From: Fibrivirga algicola
GTDB taxonomy: Bacteria; Bacteroidota; Bacteroidia; Cytophagales; Spirosomataceae
Reading direction: 5' to 3'
Assembly: GCF_011742925.1 (NCBI RefSeq)
Contig: NZ_WAEL01000003.1
Location: 124,001 to 188,000 of the forward strand
DNA length: 64,000 nt
Positions within the stretch are counted from its first letter, which is position 1, and each line of letters opens with the position of its first letter. The notes beneath the pieces are model-generated. The model saw only the letters and a list, made by a program, of their open reading frames with translations, was not told where the DNA came from and searched no databases. The position numbers were made by a program, and so were the translations under genes. This document shows, in pieces, positions 41,251 to 50,734 of the stretch.

Positions 41251-42441
41251 ATGACGGGTAAAAAGATCATCCGACAGCTTCACCTCTGGTTTGGGTTAGC
41301 CTCTGGTATTGTGGTGTTCATTATTAGCATCACGGGCTGTCTGTATGCCTTCCAGGAAGAAATCCAGAACGCAACACAACCCTTCAGGTACGTTGCCGCC
41401 CGACAAGCCGCTTTTTTGCCACCGTCGAAGCTGCAGGCTATTGCCACGGCCCAATTGCCTGGTAAGCACCTACACGCCGTGATGTATTCGGGGCCTGAAA
41501 AAGCGGCGCAGGCTATTTTCTTCCAGTTCGACCCGTCCTATTACTTTCTGGTGTACTTGAACCCTTATACTGGTGAGGTGCTGAAGGTGAAGAACATGGA
41601 TGAGGATTTCTTCCGGATCGTGCTTGATGGTCATTTTTACCTCTGGCTCCCACCCGCCATTGGCCAGCCCGTTGTTGCCTATACCACCCTGGTCTTTCTG
41701 TTTATGCTCATGTCCGGCATCGTGTTGTGGTGGCCCAAAAACAAGGCGGCCGCGAAACAGCGGTTCTGGATCAAGTGGCGGGAAGGCCTTAAGTGGAAAC
41801 GCAAAAACTATGACCTGCACAACGTTATCGGATTCTATTCGTCGTGGGTCGTTATTATTCTGGCGCTGACGGGGCTGGTGTGGGGCTTCGAGTGGTTCTC
41901 CAAATCGGTGCACACACTGGCGGGCGGCACCAAATCGACCATATTTACAGAGGCCGTTTCGGCGCATCCACAGCAGCCCATTGCCACCAACCAGGCGCCC
42001 GCCATTGACCGGATCTGGCACCGGATGCAGACCGAGAATCCGGCGGCAAAATCGATTGAGGTACACGTACCTGACACCGACACGGCCTCGATTGCGGTGA
42101 ATATAAACTCGGAAGAAGGTACGCTCTGGAAAATCGATTACCGGTATTTCGATCAGTACACGCTGGCCGAGTTGCCGGTGAATCATATCTACGGCCGATT
42201 TCGGGAAGCCCAGTTGGCCGACAAGCTGCTGCGCATGAATTACGACATCCACGTGGGCGCTATCCTGGGGTTACCCGGTAAAGTGATCGCGTTCTGCTTC
42301 AGCCTGATGGCCGCCAGCCTGCCCGTCACCGGTTTTCTGATCTGGCTGGGTCGACGAAAAAAAACGAAAATGTACAAGATCGTTGCGCCAACAGTAACCG
42401 GGCCAATTCGAAACACATCGGTCAACCAGCCGACGCAATAA
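41251..42441 (+). CDS. PepSY-associated membrane protein, putative ferric-siderophore reductase
   Basis: The 396-residue protein has four membrane helices (about 12-35, 140-160, 195-215, 345-365) and PepSY segments between them. Conserved histidines that could bind haem include RQLHLWFG near 10, YDLHNVIGFYSSW near 190 and YDIHVGAILGLPGK near 330. Members (PiuB/FsrB type) use membrane electrons to reduce ferric siderophores after uptake. The ATG at 41251, 5 bp after the receptor stop, was chosen; the upstream in-frame extension lies inside the receptor gene. The pair forms an iron-uptake operon ended by a long hairpin. Confidence 0.9.
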   Translation: MTGKKIIRQLHLWFGLASGIVVFIISITGCLYAFQEEIQNATQPFRYVAARQAAFLPPSKLQAIATAQLPGKHLHAVMYSGPEKAAQAIFFQFDPSYYFLVYLNPYTGEVLKVKNMDEDFFRIVLDGHFYLWLPPAIGQPVVAYTTLVFLFMLMSGIVLWWPKNKAAAKQRFWIKWREGLKWKRKNYDLHNVIGFYSSWVVIILALTGLVWGFEWFSKSVHTLAGGTKSTIFTEAVSAHPQQPIATNQAPAIDRIWHRMQTENPAAKSIEVHVPDTDTASIAVNINSEEGTLWKIDYRYFDQYTLAELPVNHIYGRFREAQLADKLLRMNYDIHVGAILGLPGKVIAFCFSLMAASLPVTGFLIWLGRRKKTKMYKIVAPTVTGPIRNTSVNQPTQ

Positions 42442-42452
42442 AATAAACCGGC

Positions 42453-42527
42453 TGCCTTTTACTCACTGCGCCCGAGCCAGTTGCATAGCTATTGCGCAAC
42501 TAGCTCAGGCGCAGTGAGTAAAAGGCA
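42453..42527. terminator. Long compound hairpin after the siderophore operon
   Basis: TGCCTTTTACTCACTGCGCC (42453-42472) pairs perfectly with 42508-42527. GAGC/GCTC (42474-42477, 42503-42506) and AGTTGC/GCAACT (42479-42484, 42496-42501) extend the stem inward past single mismatches. The remaining sequence up to 42767 (total gap 326 bp) shows no gene. Confidence 0.8.
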
Positions 42528-42767
42528 CTGAAATTCTGTTCCGTACACTGCGCCTGTCAGGCTTAATCAATCAAACAATGATCGGGTTAGCTGACCCACT
42601 CTGCAACGGATTCCCTCTTTTGGTACGGTACCGTGCAACAATGAGCATTAAGTCTGGTCATCCTCTTGCCCGTAGGCAATCCGTATAGGTTATTACCTGA
42701 TTATTAAGTCGGCCGGCGTGCAGGGAGAAAGTCACGATGGTTAATCGTTTTTGGCTTTATTTGCTTT

Positions 42768-45700
42768 ATGGTCGAAACGGGTTCAGCACAACGGGTCAAT
42801 CGCTCCCTCGGCATCCGGGCTGAGGAAGGAAAAACCGTTCGGTTATTTTTCTCTCACAACTTCCTACTAGGTATTGGCACCGTTCTGGTCTACGTAGCGG
42901 CCAACGTACTGCTGCTCGAAAATCACCCCGAGGCCAGCCTGCCCATCGCCTATATCGCCTCGGGCATTGGCATGGCCGTAGTGGGTCGTATCTATGCTCA
43001 TTTCGAACACCATCTCGCTCTCCAACAACTGGCTACGCGGGTGCTGTGGTCGGTCATTGTCCTGACGGCTGTTATTGCAGCCTTCGTCGTTTTTGGCCGT
43101 TCGGTAGGTGTTGCTATCACCATCATGGTTGGCTACCGCATCATTTACCTGCTCACCAATTTGGAGTTCTGGGCGGTGTCGGCCCTGGTGTTCGACGTGC
43201 GCCAAAGCAAACGCCTCTTCGGCGTTATCAGCTCGGGCGATATGCCTGCCAAAGCGCTCGGTGCCCTCCTGGCTGCGCTCATTCACGGGCACGGGCCGCT
43301 GGTTTGGCTGTTGCTGCTGGCATTCGGTTGCTACGGCGCTGCCCTGTTCATCACCAACCGAACCATTCAACTCCATAATATTGAGGCTACTACACGCCCC
43401 GTTCGCTCAAATCGACGCACAACACGTCCTTGGGTGGAGCAGTTATTTGGGGGAAGCGATCTGATTTCGGCGGTCTGTCTGACGCTGGTGCCAGTGGCAA
43501 TGATTGCCGCTGGCATTGAGTACGAGTTCTTTATTAACGTAAAACATAAATTTCACGACCAGGGCAATGTGATGCAGGCACTGGGCAAGGTGCTGGGGGT
43601 AACGTACCTGCTGGCTATGGCCGTAAAAGCCCTGTTTTCGCGCCGGGTGCTCGATCAGTTCGGTATCATGCCCACCCTTGGCGGACTGCCGGTATTGGCG
43701 GCGGTTGGCTTTTCGGCCTACGGACTGATTGCCTGGCGCCCCTCCAGCGAAACGGCCCAACTTCTTTATTTCAGCCTGTTATACATCAGCTTTGAGGTGG
43801 TCAGGCGCGCTATTTTCGATCCGGTGCTGTTGGTTCTGTTTCAACCACTCCCCCCGCAGCAACGTCTGAAAGGGCATACGCTGGCTAAAGGTCTCTACGA
43901 ACCAATGGGCATCGCCCTGGCGGGAATTGCCCTCTGGCTGGTTTACACAATTGGTGAATCATCATACCAATGGTTATTGCTGACTGGGTTTGTATTGAGT
44001 GTTTTACTATTCGTGTTTGTGCAACGTACCTACCGACACTACGTACATACACTTCAGGATGCTCTCAGCCGACGCTTCATTGCCCCCGACGAAGTAACGC
44101 TCCGGGGAACGGCCGCTACGTTTGTTGAGCACGCGCTGGACAGTACAAATCCCGTCGACGTAATCAACGCGTTGGACTTCGCCCATGCTTTACCCACCGA
44201 CATTCTGCACCAACGGACAGAGTCGCTTCTCAGCCATCACGAAGCGGCAGTTCGCCAACGGGCCCTGAGCATAGCTGATCCGCTACACATGCCGTCGCTG
44301 ATGATAATGCTGGGCAATCTAGCCCAGCATGACGCCGATGCCGGGGTACGTCAGGAAGCTGCCGAACAGCTTACCAGAACGGCATTGGGTAATGTATCGC
44401 TCATGCCAGCCCGCTCACTGGAGATTGCCCGTTTACTGCTAAGCACGGCCGATATGCCCGCCAGAAAAGGAGCTGTTATTGGCCACCTACGCATAGATAA
44501 GCAGAATAAAGCCGCGCAGAAGAGCTTGTATGACCTGGCGCTTTCTGCTAGTACGGAACAGCAGGTTGCCGCCCTCGACTGTTTGGCGGCCCTGAGTACA
44601 GCAGGCATGTTACTTCCTGGCCTAACCCCGTTTATAGCCAACAGTTTACGAGGAACTGATCCTGCTGTAATTGAAGCGGCACTGCAAGTGGCAGGAAGGC
44701 AGCCTGATCCATCACTCCACCATCAACTCGTCAATTTTCTCTCACACCGTCGTTATGGCCGAACGGCGATAATGAGCCTGACGGCGCTTGGCGATCAGGC
44801 ATTACCCCTCCTGCCTTCACCGAGCGAGGTAACAGGGCAGCCATTATTGATCAAGCGTATCGCCAGCGTGGCCGGAAAAATAGCGACCGAGTCGGCACGT
44901 ACCTGGCTACTCGACCAGCTTGCTGTGGTCACGCCCGGCCTGCGCAAGCCACTCCTCGATGCGTTGAATACGTATCCCCCTACAGACCGTGATAACGTGT
45001 TGTATGACCGTCTGCTAAGCGATGAACTGGCATTGGCTCACCGACTATTATACGGCAAATCAGAGGAACCTACCCCCTTACTGTCTGACTCACTGGACTA
45101 TGAATTGACTGTAGTGGCCGATCGGATTTTATTGTTGCTGATGGGACTATACGATCGCGAAACCGTTCGAAATGTACGTCAGAGTCTAAGTCATCAAACC
45201 GCCGAACGCCGCGCTAATTCGCTCGAGTTACTGGAGAACATGACTGGCGCAAAAACGTCGGGCAGCCATTCCCGGGCCATTTATGCGGGGTTGCTGGCCC
45301 TTTCCGACACAGCGCTTTCTCTTCCCGACCGATTGGCGCTTCTCAGCCCCCATGTAGAAACGTCGGTATACGGGCAATCCATTCAAGCCTACATCTGCCA
45401 ACAGCGTAACGCCACATTTACCGACTGGACAGTTCAACTCTGCACCTCGCCCACCGACCTGCCTTCAGACCCAGATTTTTCACCGGCTATGCATCATCAA
45501 TCCACCACAGCCTCTACATCGACCATTGAGCGGGTATTTCTGTTGAAAAGTACCAGCCTCTTTGCCGATACGCCTGCCAACGTACTGGGCAGCATTGCCC
45601 CAATCATGAAGGAAGTACCATTTACCGACGGCCAGGAAATTGTGCGCAAAGGCGAGCTGGGTACCAGCCTGTTTATCATATTCGATGGTCGGGTGGGAAT

Positions 45701-45941
45701 TTACGATGGGCAGCAGGCACTCGCTGAGATGAGCAAAGGGGATGTATTTGGCGAGCTGGCACTGCTTGATGCAGAACCCCGGTCAGCTACCGTTATTGCT
45801 CACGGAGATGTGCTGCTGCTCCGGATTGATCAGGATGATTTCTACGACCTGATGGAAGAACGTGACGAGTTGCTACGGAACATCATTCGCCTCTTGAGCC
45901 GCCGCATCCGCACCCTGAACCAGGGGCTCAGTAAAGAATGA
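42768..45941 (+). CDS. Nucleotide-transporter-like membrane protein with HEAT-like repeats and a cyclic-nucleotide-binding domain
   Basis: This 1057-residue protein has three parts. Residues 30-430 hold about 11-12 membrane helices in an MFS- or ATP/ADP-translocase-like pattern (YIASGIGMAVVGRIYAHFEHH). Residues 430-900 are soluble helical pairs resembling HEAT repeats (ALDCLAALSTAG and similar). Residues 920-1045 are a cyclic-nucleotide-binding domain with the phosphate-binding cassette FGELALLDAEPRSATV. Such proteins occur in Cytophagales and are annotated variously; no function is established. The combination suggests transport or a membrane scaffold gated by a nucleotide, which is inference. 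An upstream TTTATTTGC just before the ATG is near a minus-7 box. Confidence 0.85.
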   Translation: MVETGSAQRVNRSLGIRAEEGKTVRLFFSHNFLLGIGTVLVYVAANVLLLENHPEASLPIAYIASGIGMAVVGRIYAHFEHHLALQQLATRVLWSVIVLTAVIAAFVVFGRSVGVAITIMVGYRIIYLLTNLEFWAVSALVFDVRQSKRLFGVISSGDMPAKALGALLAALIHGHGPLVWLLLLAFGCYGAALFITNRTIQLHNIEATTRPVRSNRRTTRPWVEQLFGGSDLISAVCLTLVPVAMIAAGIEYEFFINVKHKFHDQGNVMQALGKVLGVTYLLAMAVKALFSRRVLDQFGIMPTLGGLPVLAAVGFSAYGLIAWRPSSETAQLLYFSLLYISFEVVRRAIFDPVLLVLFQPLPPQQRLKGHTLAKGLYEPMGIALAGIALWLVYTIGESSYQWLLLTGFVLSVLLFVFVQRTYRHYVHTLQDALSRRFIAPDEVTLRGTAATFVEHALDSTNPVDVINALDFAHALPTDILHQRTESLLSHHEAAVRQRALSIADPLHMPSLMIMLGNLAQHDADAGVRQEAAEQLTRTALGNVSLMPARSLEIARLLLSTADMPARKGAVIGHLRIDKQNKAAQKSLYDLALSASTEQQVAALDCLAALSTAGMLLPGLTPFIANSLRGTDPAVIEAALQVAGRQPDPSLHHQLVNFLSHRRYGRTAIMSLTALGDQALPLLPSPSEVTGQPLLIKRIASVAGKIATESARTWLLDQLAVVTPGLRKPLLDALNTYPPTDRDNVLYDRLLSDELALAHRLLYGKSEEPTPLLSDSLDYELTVVADRILLLLMGLYDRETVRNVRQSLSHQTAERRANSLELLENMTGAKTSGSHSRAIYAGLLALSDTALSLPDRLALLSPHVETSVYGQSIQAYICQQRNATFTDWTVQLCTSPTDLPSDPDFSPAMHHQSTTASTSTIERVFLLKSTSLFADTPANVLGSIAPIMKEVPFTDGQEIVRKGELGTSLFIIFDGRVGIYDGQQALAEMSKGDVFGELALLDAEPRSATVIAHGDVLLLRIDQDDFYDLMEERDELLRNIIRLLSRRIRTLNQGLSKE

Positions 45942-46176
45942 TTAACACCAGACTAGCCAACTAACAAAACCAGTCTGCCTAAGCTGATTAGCCGCTCGGA
46001 AACCAGCCATCACAAGTAATTATACTTATTTGTGTGAACGGTATATTATCGCGCTCTTCAACGATGTAATTCCAATTATTAGTATGTATTTTTGCTGATA
46101 CTCCAATTATTAATACTCTGATCTTATATACTCTTCGTATCCATGAATAAGCAGTGATTTCGTAACCACGATCTAT

Positions 46177-46932
46177 ATGACCTCGCAACAAACGACCGGT
46201 TGCCTGTACAATTCAATCTCGCTCGACTTACCAACGCTTACCGTTATAATACCCGTTTATAACGAGATACATACCATTAGGGCCCTGATTGATCAGGTGC
46301 TTCAAACACCATCGGTAAACGAGATTCTGATCGTAGATGACTGTTCTACCGACGGAACCCGCGAATGGCTGATGAGCGCCGACTTACCCGACCACGTGCG
46401 GGTTTTTATGCACGATCAGAACAGAGGCAAAGGAATGGCTATTCGAACGGCCATTCACAAAGCAACCCAGGAGTATACCATCATACAGGATGCCGATCTG
46501 GAGTATAACCCTGCTGATTACACCCTGCTACTTCAGGTAGCGCACTTCCAGAATACCCCGGTCGTGTACGGTTCACGCTTCATGAACCCACATAACCGCC
46601 ACTCACACCAGCGGTTCTATTGGGGTGGCCGGTCGGTTACGCTTGTCACCAATGTTCTCTTTCGGCAGCGCCTGACCGACGAGCCAACCTGCTACAAATT
46701 ATTCAAAACGTCTTTCCTGAAGCGTATTCCACTCAACTGCGAGCGGTTTGAATTTTGTCCTGAAGTAACAGCTAAAGTAGCTATGTCAGGAATCAAGATC
46801 ATGGAAGTTCCCATCCGGTATATGCCCCGCAAATTATCGGAAGGAAAGAAGATCGGTTTTATCGATGGACTGGAGGCTATATACACCCTGGTTCGCTATC
46901 GATTTACACCTTTCCGCCTGGCCAGTCTCTAG
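46177..46932 (+). CDS. Family 2 glycosyltransferase, dolichol-phosphate-mannose-synthase-like
   Basis: The 251-residue protein has a GT-A domain typical of polyprenyl-phosphate sugar synthases: VIIPVYNEIHTIRALIDQ near 24, VDDCSTDGTREWL near 52, RGKGMAIRTAI near 85, IIQDADLEYNP (metal-binding DAD) near 103 and a YGSRFM segment. It has no membrane helices. The probable product is a lipid-linked sugar such as glucosyl- or mannosyl-phosphoprenol. The next gene, 7 bp away, encodes a polytopic GT-C-like protein that could use that donor, and the two form an operon. Confidence 0.9.
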   Translation: MTSQQTTGCLYNSISLDLPTLTVIIPVYNEIHTIRALIDQVLQTPSVNEILIVDDCSTDGTREWLMSADLPDHVRVFMHDQNRGKGMAIRTAIHKATQEYTIIQDADLEYNPADYTLLLQVAHFQNTPVVYGSRFMNPHNRHSHQRFYWGGRSVTLVTNVLFRQRLTDEPTCYKLFKTSFLKRIPLNCERFEFCPEVTAKVAMSGIKIMEVPIRYMPRKLSEGKKIGFIDGLEAIYTLVRYRFTPFRLASL

Positions 46933-46939
46933 TTAGTTT

Positions 46940-48151
46940 ATGCGCTTCTGGTATATCATCGCTGGTATTCTTGCCCTGAGTCTGGGATTGTATCTGGCAA
47001 CGAATGGCCTGACACACCCCATCTACAACGACGAGGTGCATTTTTGGAATGCGTCGATGCTATTTGCCTATACAGGCTGGCCCACGAGCACGTTGCTGTT
47101 TTCATATGGCGAACTGAATACGCCGCTGCCGTTCATGGTGTTTGGCTGGGTTGAGAATCTGTTTCACGGCAAAATTCCGGGTGGTCGACTGGTTAATTTG
47201 TGCTGTGGCATGGCCCTGCTTTTGCTCATTGCGTATACTGGACGGCAACGACCACGACTGGCCGGTTTAGCCGTTTTAGGGTTAGTTATGAACCCCTATT
47301 TGTACGTCACCTCACTTTGCCTATACACCGACTGCATTCCTATTTTGCTGGTCTTGTTAGGCCTTTTTGCTTACAGCCGGGGCTGGTACGGACCCATGGC
47401 GCTGGCTTTTAGCCTTGCCATCTGCGGTCGTCAGTTTATGGTTGTCTTTCCGGCAGGTATCCTGATCTGGGAAGGGATGGCCGGTTTGCGAACCGTACTG
47501 CGAACCCGCCGCCTGCCCTCGACAGGCGTGCTCTGGTTATTGGGAGCCAACGTATTGGCTTGCTGTACGCTACTAGCCTGGCGCTTATTTTGGGGTGACT
47601 GGGCTCAGCCCTTCGAGGTAGCCAACCAGAGTATTGCCACAAAGAAGTGGCATCCAGAGTTTGGCTTCTACGCACTGGCCTGCATTGGCCTCTATTTCGC
47701 TTTACCAATCGAACTCCTGCAGCTAGTAGCTAAACCACTGCGCAAACATATTCCAGCAGCTTTACCGTTGCGTACACTGCTGATGATGACAGGTGCCGTT
47801 GCCGTTCTGTATAGCCTGTTCAGCATTGTACCGGGTCGGGATGTGATCGACATGGGGCCACTCGAACGAGTGTTAAATCGGTTGCTGGGCAGCAACAGCT
47901 ACGCTCAGCCCATAAAGCAAGTTGTTTATGCGGCTTTGACACTCGTTGCCCTTCGGCGGTTTAAACTAAACAGCCTGCAAGGCATCTGGCTGCTACTCCA
48001 GGTGGTGCTCTGGGCCAAATCGCATGTTGGCTGGGATAAATACACCTACCCGCTCGTAGTAGCCTACTGGTTCATGCTAGTCTTGCCGGTACGCGATAAA
48101 GCTTCTGAAGAAACTAACCAACGCCAGACCGAGGCGCTGTTGGCAGCTTAG
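46940..48151 (+). CDS. Polytopic membrane protein, GT-C glycosyltransferase-like
   Basis: The 403-residue protein has about nine to ten membrane helices. The first external loop carries YNDEVHFW near residue 30, an acidic motif at the position where GT-C enzymes such as Alg10 or PMT-type proteins bind the catalytic metal or lipid donor. A second loop has LYTDCIPILL. The partner GT2 gene upstream would make the lipid-phosphate sugar donor. I do not recognise a named family. The stop codon overlaps that of the convergent DUF2520 gene by 4 bp. Surface glycan or protein glycosylation is a reasonable inference. Confidence 0.8.
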   Translation: MRFWYIIAGILALSLGLYLATNGLTHPIYNDEVHFWNASMLFAYTGWPTSTLLFSYGELNTPLPFMVFGWVENLFHGKIPGGRLVNLCCGMALLLLIAYTGRQRPRLAGLAVLGLVMNPYLYVTSLCLYTDCIPILLVLLGLFAYSRGWYGPMALAFSLAICGRQFMVVFPAGILIWEGMAGLRTVLRTRRLPSTGVLWLLGANVLACCTLLAWRLFWGDWAQPFEVANQSIATKKWHPEFGFYALACIGLYFALPIELLQLVAKPLRKHIPAALPLRTLLMMTGAVAVLYSLFSIVPGRDVIDMGPLERVLNRLLGSNSYAQPIKQVVYAALTLVALRRFKLNSLQGIWLLLQVVLWAKSHVGWDKYTYPLVVAYWFMLVLPVRDKASEETNQRQTEALLAA

Positions 48152-48942
48152 TAACGGCGCCGAATGTGGTCTGTAAGCACTTCATAAAGACGGGCCACAT
48201 CGGGGCGGGGGCGTAAGTACGCCAGATGATTTTCGATCACCTGCGTATCATGCCGGCGGGCGGGGCCGGTTTGTACGTTGGCCGGATGGTCGGCGTCGAG
48301 GGCTTTGCGCACCGTTTCGCGGATTAGTGGTTTCAACAGGTCGAATTCAAGGTCTTCTTCGTCGGTGACATCTTTAGCCAGCGCCATCAGGTGGTTGGTA
48401 AAGTTACAGGCCAGCACCGCTGCCACGTGTAACGATCGCCGCTCGGCTGAATTGACCAGATACACAATCGTGCTCATCTCCTGCCCCATCGTTACTAACT
48501 GGGTCTGCGTGTCGAGATTATCCGCTTCAATGCAGAGTGGAATCTGCTCAAAATCGAGCAGGGCGCGCCCCCGCGAGAAAGTCTGAAGTGGATAGAACAC
48601 CCCCGTTTTTACAGGCACATCGCTATAAACGCTCATCAGCTTCTGCAGCTTTTCCAGCGACAGGCCACCCGACGTGTGGACAAGTGTAGCATTTTCGGGT
48701 AATACCAGCCGGGCACACACGTCGTCGAGGGCATTATCGGGCACAGCTAGAACAAATAACTGCGATGGGTTGTCGGCTAGATTCAGGTCTGAGATGGGAC
48801 GGGCATCATACAGCATGCTGGCCAATTGTCGGGCGTGCGTCAGTTGCCGGCTATAAACCGCCAGAATATGATGGCCTGCATTTTCCAGAGCGGGGGCCAG
48901 ATGCCAGGCCACATTTCCTGCGCCGATAACGGTGATGGTCAT
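48148..48942 (-). CDS. Rossmann-fold DUF2520 domain protein
   Basis: The 264-residue protein starts with an NAD(P)-binding motif VIGAGNVAWHLAPAL (residues 5-19), and its N-terminal half resembles pyrroline-5-carboxylate reductase (VLAVPDNALDDV, VHTSGGLSLEKL). The C-terminal half is the helical DUF2520 domain with GVFYPLQTFSRGR and AAVLACNFTNHLMALA. The substrate is unknown; it is probably a cytoplasmic oxidoreductase. It is divergent from the ferredoxin gene across a region that carries the second copy of an intergenic inverted repeat. Confidence 0.9.
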   Translation of the reverse strand: MTITVIGAGNVAWHLAPALENAGHHILAVYSRQLTHARQLASMLYDARPISDLNLADNPSQLFVLAVPDNALDDVCARLVLPENATLVHTSGGLSLEKLQKLMSVYSDVPVKTGVFYPLQTFSRGRALLDFEQIPLCIEADNLDTQTQLVTMGQEMSTIVYLVNSAERRSLHVAAVLACNFTNHLMALAKDVTDEEDLEFDLLKPLIRETVRKALDADHPANVQTGPARRHDTQVIENHLAYLRPRPDVARLYEVLTDHIRRRY

Positions 48943-48951
48943 AAGTAACGA

Positions 48952-49047
48952 GTTTCAGGGTCCAGGTTTTGGGTAGCTGATGCGAGAGTATTATGGTGGG
49001 GCCGCTTAAGACCGCGCGGCGGCCGCCTTAAACTTGGAACTTGAAAC
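48952..49047. repeat. Intergenic inverted-repeat element, copy B
   Basis: GTTTCAGGGTCCAGGTTTT (48952-48970) is matched in inverse orientation, imperfectly, by AAACTTGGAACTTGAAAC (49030-49047). A GC-rich centre contains GCGCGGCGGCCGCC. The wording resembles the element at 20489-20580, also in a divergent promoter region. Confidence 0.5.
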
Positions 49048-49080
49048 GGTCAAATCCAAACCTTACCCACTGCCAACGCG

Positions 49081-49088
49081 TATATTTG
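49081..49088 (+). promoter_or_regulatory. Candidate minus-7 promoter element
   Basis: TATATTTG matches the Bacteroidota TAnnTTTG element exactly and lies 18 bp upstream of the ferredoxin gene ATG at 49107. That would give a very short leader. No minus-33 TTG was identified at the right distance, so support is partial. Confidence 0.35.
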
Positions 49089-49106
49089 GGTAGACATTTC
49101 CGCCCT

Positions 49107-50615
49107 ATGCATCTCCCCGCTTTCGTACGCCCCGTTGGCCTTGCCCTCTTTCTGATCGGCTTCGCTGTTTTTATCTACGTGCTTACACTCGGCCAGTTTC
49201 AGCTGACCGACAACGTATTAAAACAAACGCTGAAGCCAGCGCACCAAACGGTGTTGCAGCCCCGACTAGCCCCGCTTGTTGGCAAAACGTACACCAGCAA
49301 TCTTCAGTTTATCAGCGATGTACGCGGAGTGATCACTACGTACAATAACGAGCAGGAAGCGAAACAGAACTGGAAGGCCGTGATTTACGACGACTACCTG
49401 TTCGACCTCACCAAGCGAAGTACGGCCGGTGGCCCGGCTGATCAGGGCATCTGGTTCTGGCTTAGCATCGGGCTGGCAGCGCTGGGTACGTTGCTGTATG
49501 CATTGCCCCGCCTTAACGATAAACCCGGCATACGGAACAACGGTATTATGCGTCACCCCGCCACCCACCGTGGCTGGATCGGCATCATCGTGGGTACGTT
49601 CCTGATCGGGTTCTACATCCTGCTCTACTTTTACCCCGAATACCTCACCAACTGGACGGCCCTGGTCGATCCCTTTAGCCGCGTTCTCAACGGAGGGCCC
49701 GCCAGCAAATGGTTTCTCTACGGTTTTCTGTATACGGTGGCTGTAGTGGTCATGGGCGTCAGAATGCTGATCAAGTACCGCCACAGCCGGTACCAGCAGT
49801 ACCGCACCTGGTCGGTCATGGCGTTTCAGCTCTTTTTTGCCTTTCTTATTCCTGAAGTGATGAGCCTGCTGAACGCGCCTTATCAGGACCTGAAAAGCAT
49901 CTGGCCCCTCGATTATGACTTCTTCTTCGACTACGAGATCAACGCGAAATTACAGGCAGGCACGTTGGGGATTTTCATGTTTGTCTGGGGCACGGCCCTG
50001 TCAACGGTAGGCGTCCCGACGATCACGTACTTTGTCGGTAAGCGATGGTACTGTTCGTGGGTTTGCGGTTGTGGCGGGCTGGCCGAAACGCTCGGTGACC
50101 CGTATCGTCACCTGTCGGACAAGTCGCTGAAGTCCTGGAAAATTGAGCGCGTACTGGTGCATTCAGTACTGGTTTTCGCGGTTGTGATGACGTTGCTGGT
50201 ACTCTACAGCTACTTCACCGGTCAGAGCACTCTTTTCGGCTTCATCGATTCATACAGCGTTCGTAAAGCGTATGGTTTTCTGATCGGCTCCATCTTTGCC
50301 GGGGTTATTGGCACGGGTTTTTATCCGCTGATGGGTAACCGCGTGTGGTGCCGGTTTGGCTGCCCACTGGCAGCATATCTAGGTATGGTTCAACGATTTA
50401 AATCGCGGTTCCGGATCACGACAAACGGCGGACAATGCATCTCCTGCGGCAACTGCTCGACCTACTGCGAAATGGGCATCGACGTGCGGGCCTACGCCCA
50501 AAAAGGGCAAGACATCGTGCGGTCATCCTGCGTTGGTTGCGGTATCTGCTCGGCCGTCTGCCCACGCGGTGTACTGAACCTGGAGAACGGCCCGGTAAAT
50601 ACGCGAAAGATTTGA
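49107..50615 (+). CDS. NapH/NosR-like membrane polyferredoxin with two 4Fe-4S clusters
   Basis: The 502-residue protein has about eight membrane helices, two cysteine-rich motifs shared with NapH/NosR/CcoG proteins (WYCSWVCGCGG near 315 and WCRFGCPLAAYLG near 414), and a C-terminal ferredoxin domain with C444, C447, C450, C454 and C475, C478, C481, C485. Such proteins pass electrons from the membrane quinone pool to periplasmic or cytoplasmic partners. No nitrate or nitrous oxide reductase gene is near, so the partner is unknown. The ATG at 49107 was chosen over one 22 codons upstream because the latter overlaps the inverted repeat and lacks a membrane pattern. Confidence 0.88.
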   Translation: MHLPAFVRPVGLALFLIGFAVFIYVLTLGQFQLTDNVLKQTLKPAHQTVLQPRLAPLVGKTYTSNLQFISDVRGVITTYNNEQEAKQNWKAVIYDDYLFDLTKRSTAGGPADQGIWFWLSIGLAALGTLLYALPRLNDKPGIRNNGIMRHPATHRGWIGIIVGTFLIGFYILLYFYPEYLTNWTALVDPFSRVLNGGPASKWFLYGFLYTVAVVVMGVRMLIKYRHSRYQQYRTWSVMAFQLFFAFLIPEVMSLLNAPYQDLKSIWPLDYDFFFDYEINAKLQAGTLGIFMFVWGTALSTVGVPTITYFVGKRWYCSWVCGCGGLAETLGDPYRHLSDKSLKSWKIERVLVHSVLVFAVVMTLLVLYSYFTGQSTLFGFIDSYSVRKAYGFLIGSIFAGVIGTGFYPLMGNRVWCRFGCPLAAYLGMVQRFKSRFRITTNGGQCISCGNCSTYCEMGIDVRAYAQKGQDIVRSSCVGCGICSAVCPRGVLNLENGPVNTRKI

Positions 50616-50734
50616 GGAAGTTAATTTCACGGCCTGTTAACGTATTAGCTGACTGAAATCTTCGGGCCGTTAGCTAACCTTTTTTCGTTGTCTTCGGTTG
50701 GGGTATTGTGCCCTTTTCGGGTACGTACCAACCT

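Noticed and set aside
41470-42252. 260-codon minus-strand frame opposite the PepSY protein gene
   Set aside because: The plus strand encodes a full-length PepSY protein with conserved histidines; the antisense product is without family features.
45988-46191. 67-codon minus-strand frame before the GT2 gene
   Set aside because: It overlaps the GT2 start and is in an AT-rich promoter-like region; no protein-like pattern.
50645-50690. Terminator after the polyferredoxin gene (GTTAGCTAAC followed by T residues)
   Set aside because: The 10-bp word is its own palindrome with no loop and the alternative stem has only six pairs; too weak to list as a feature.
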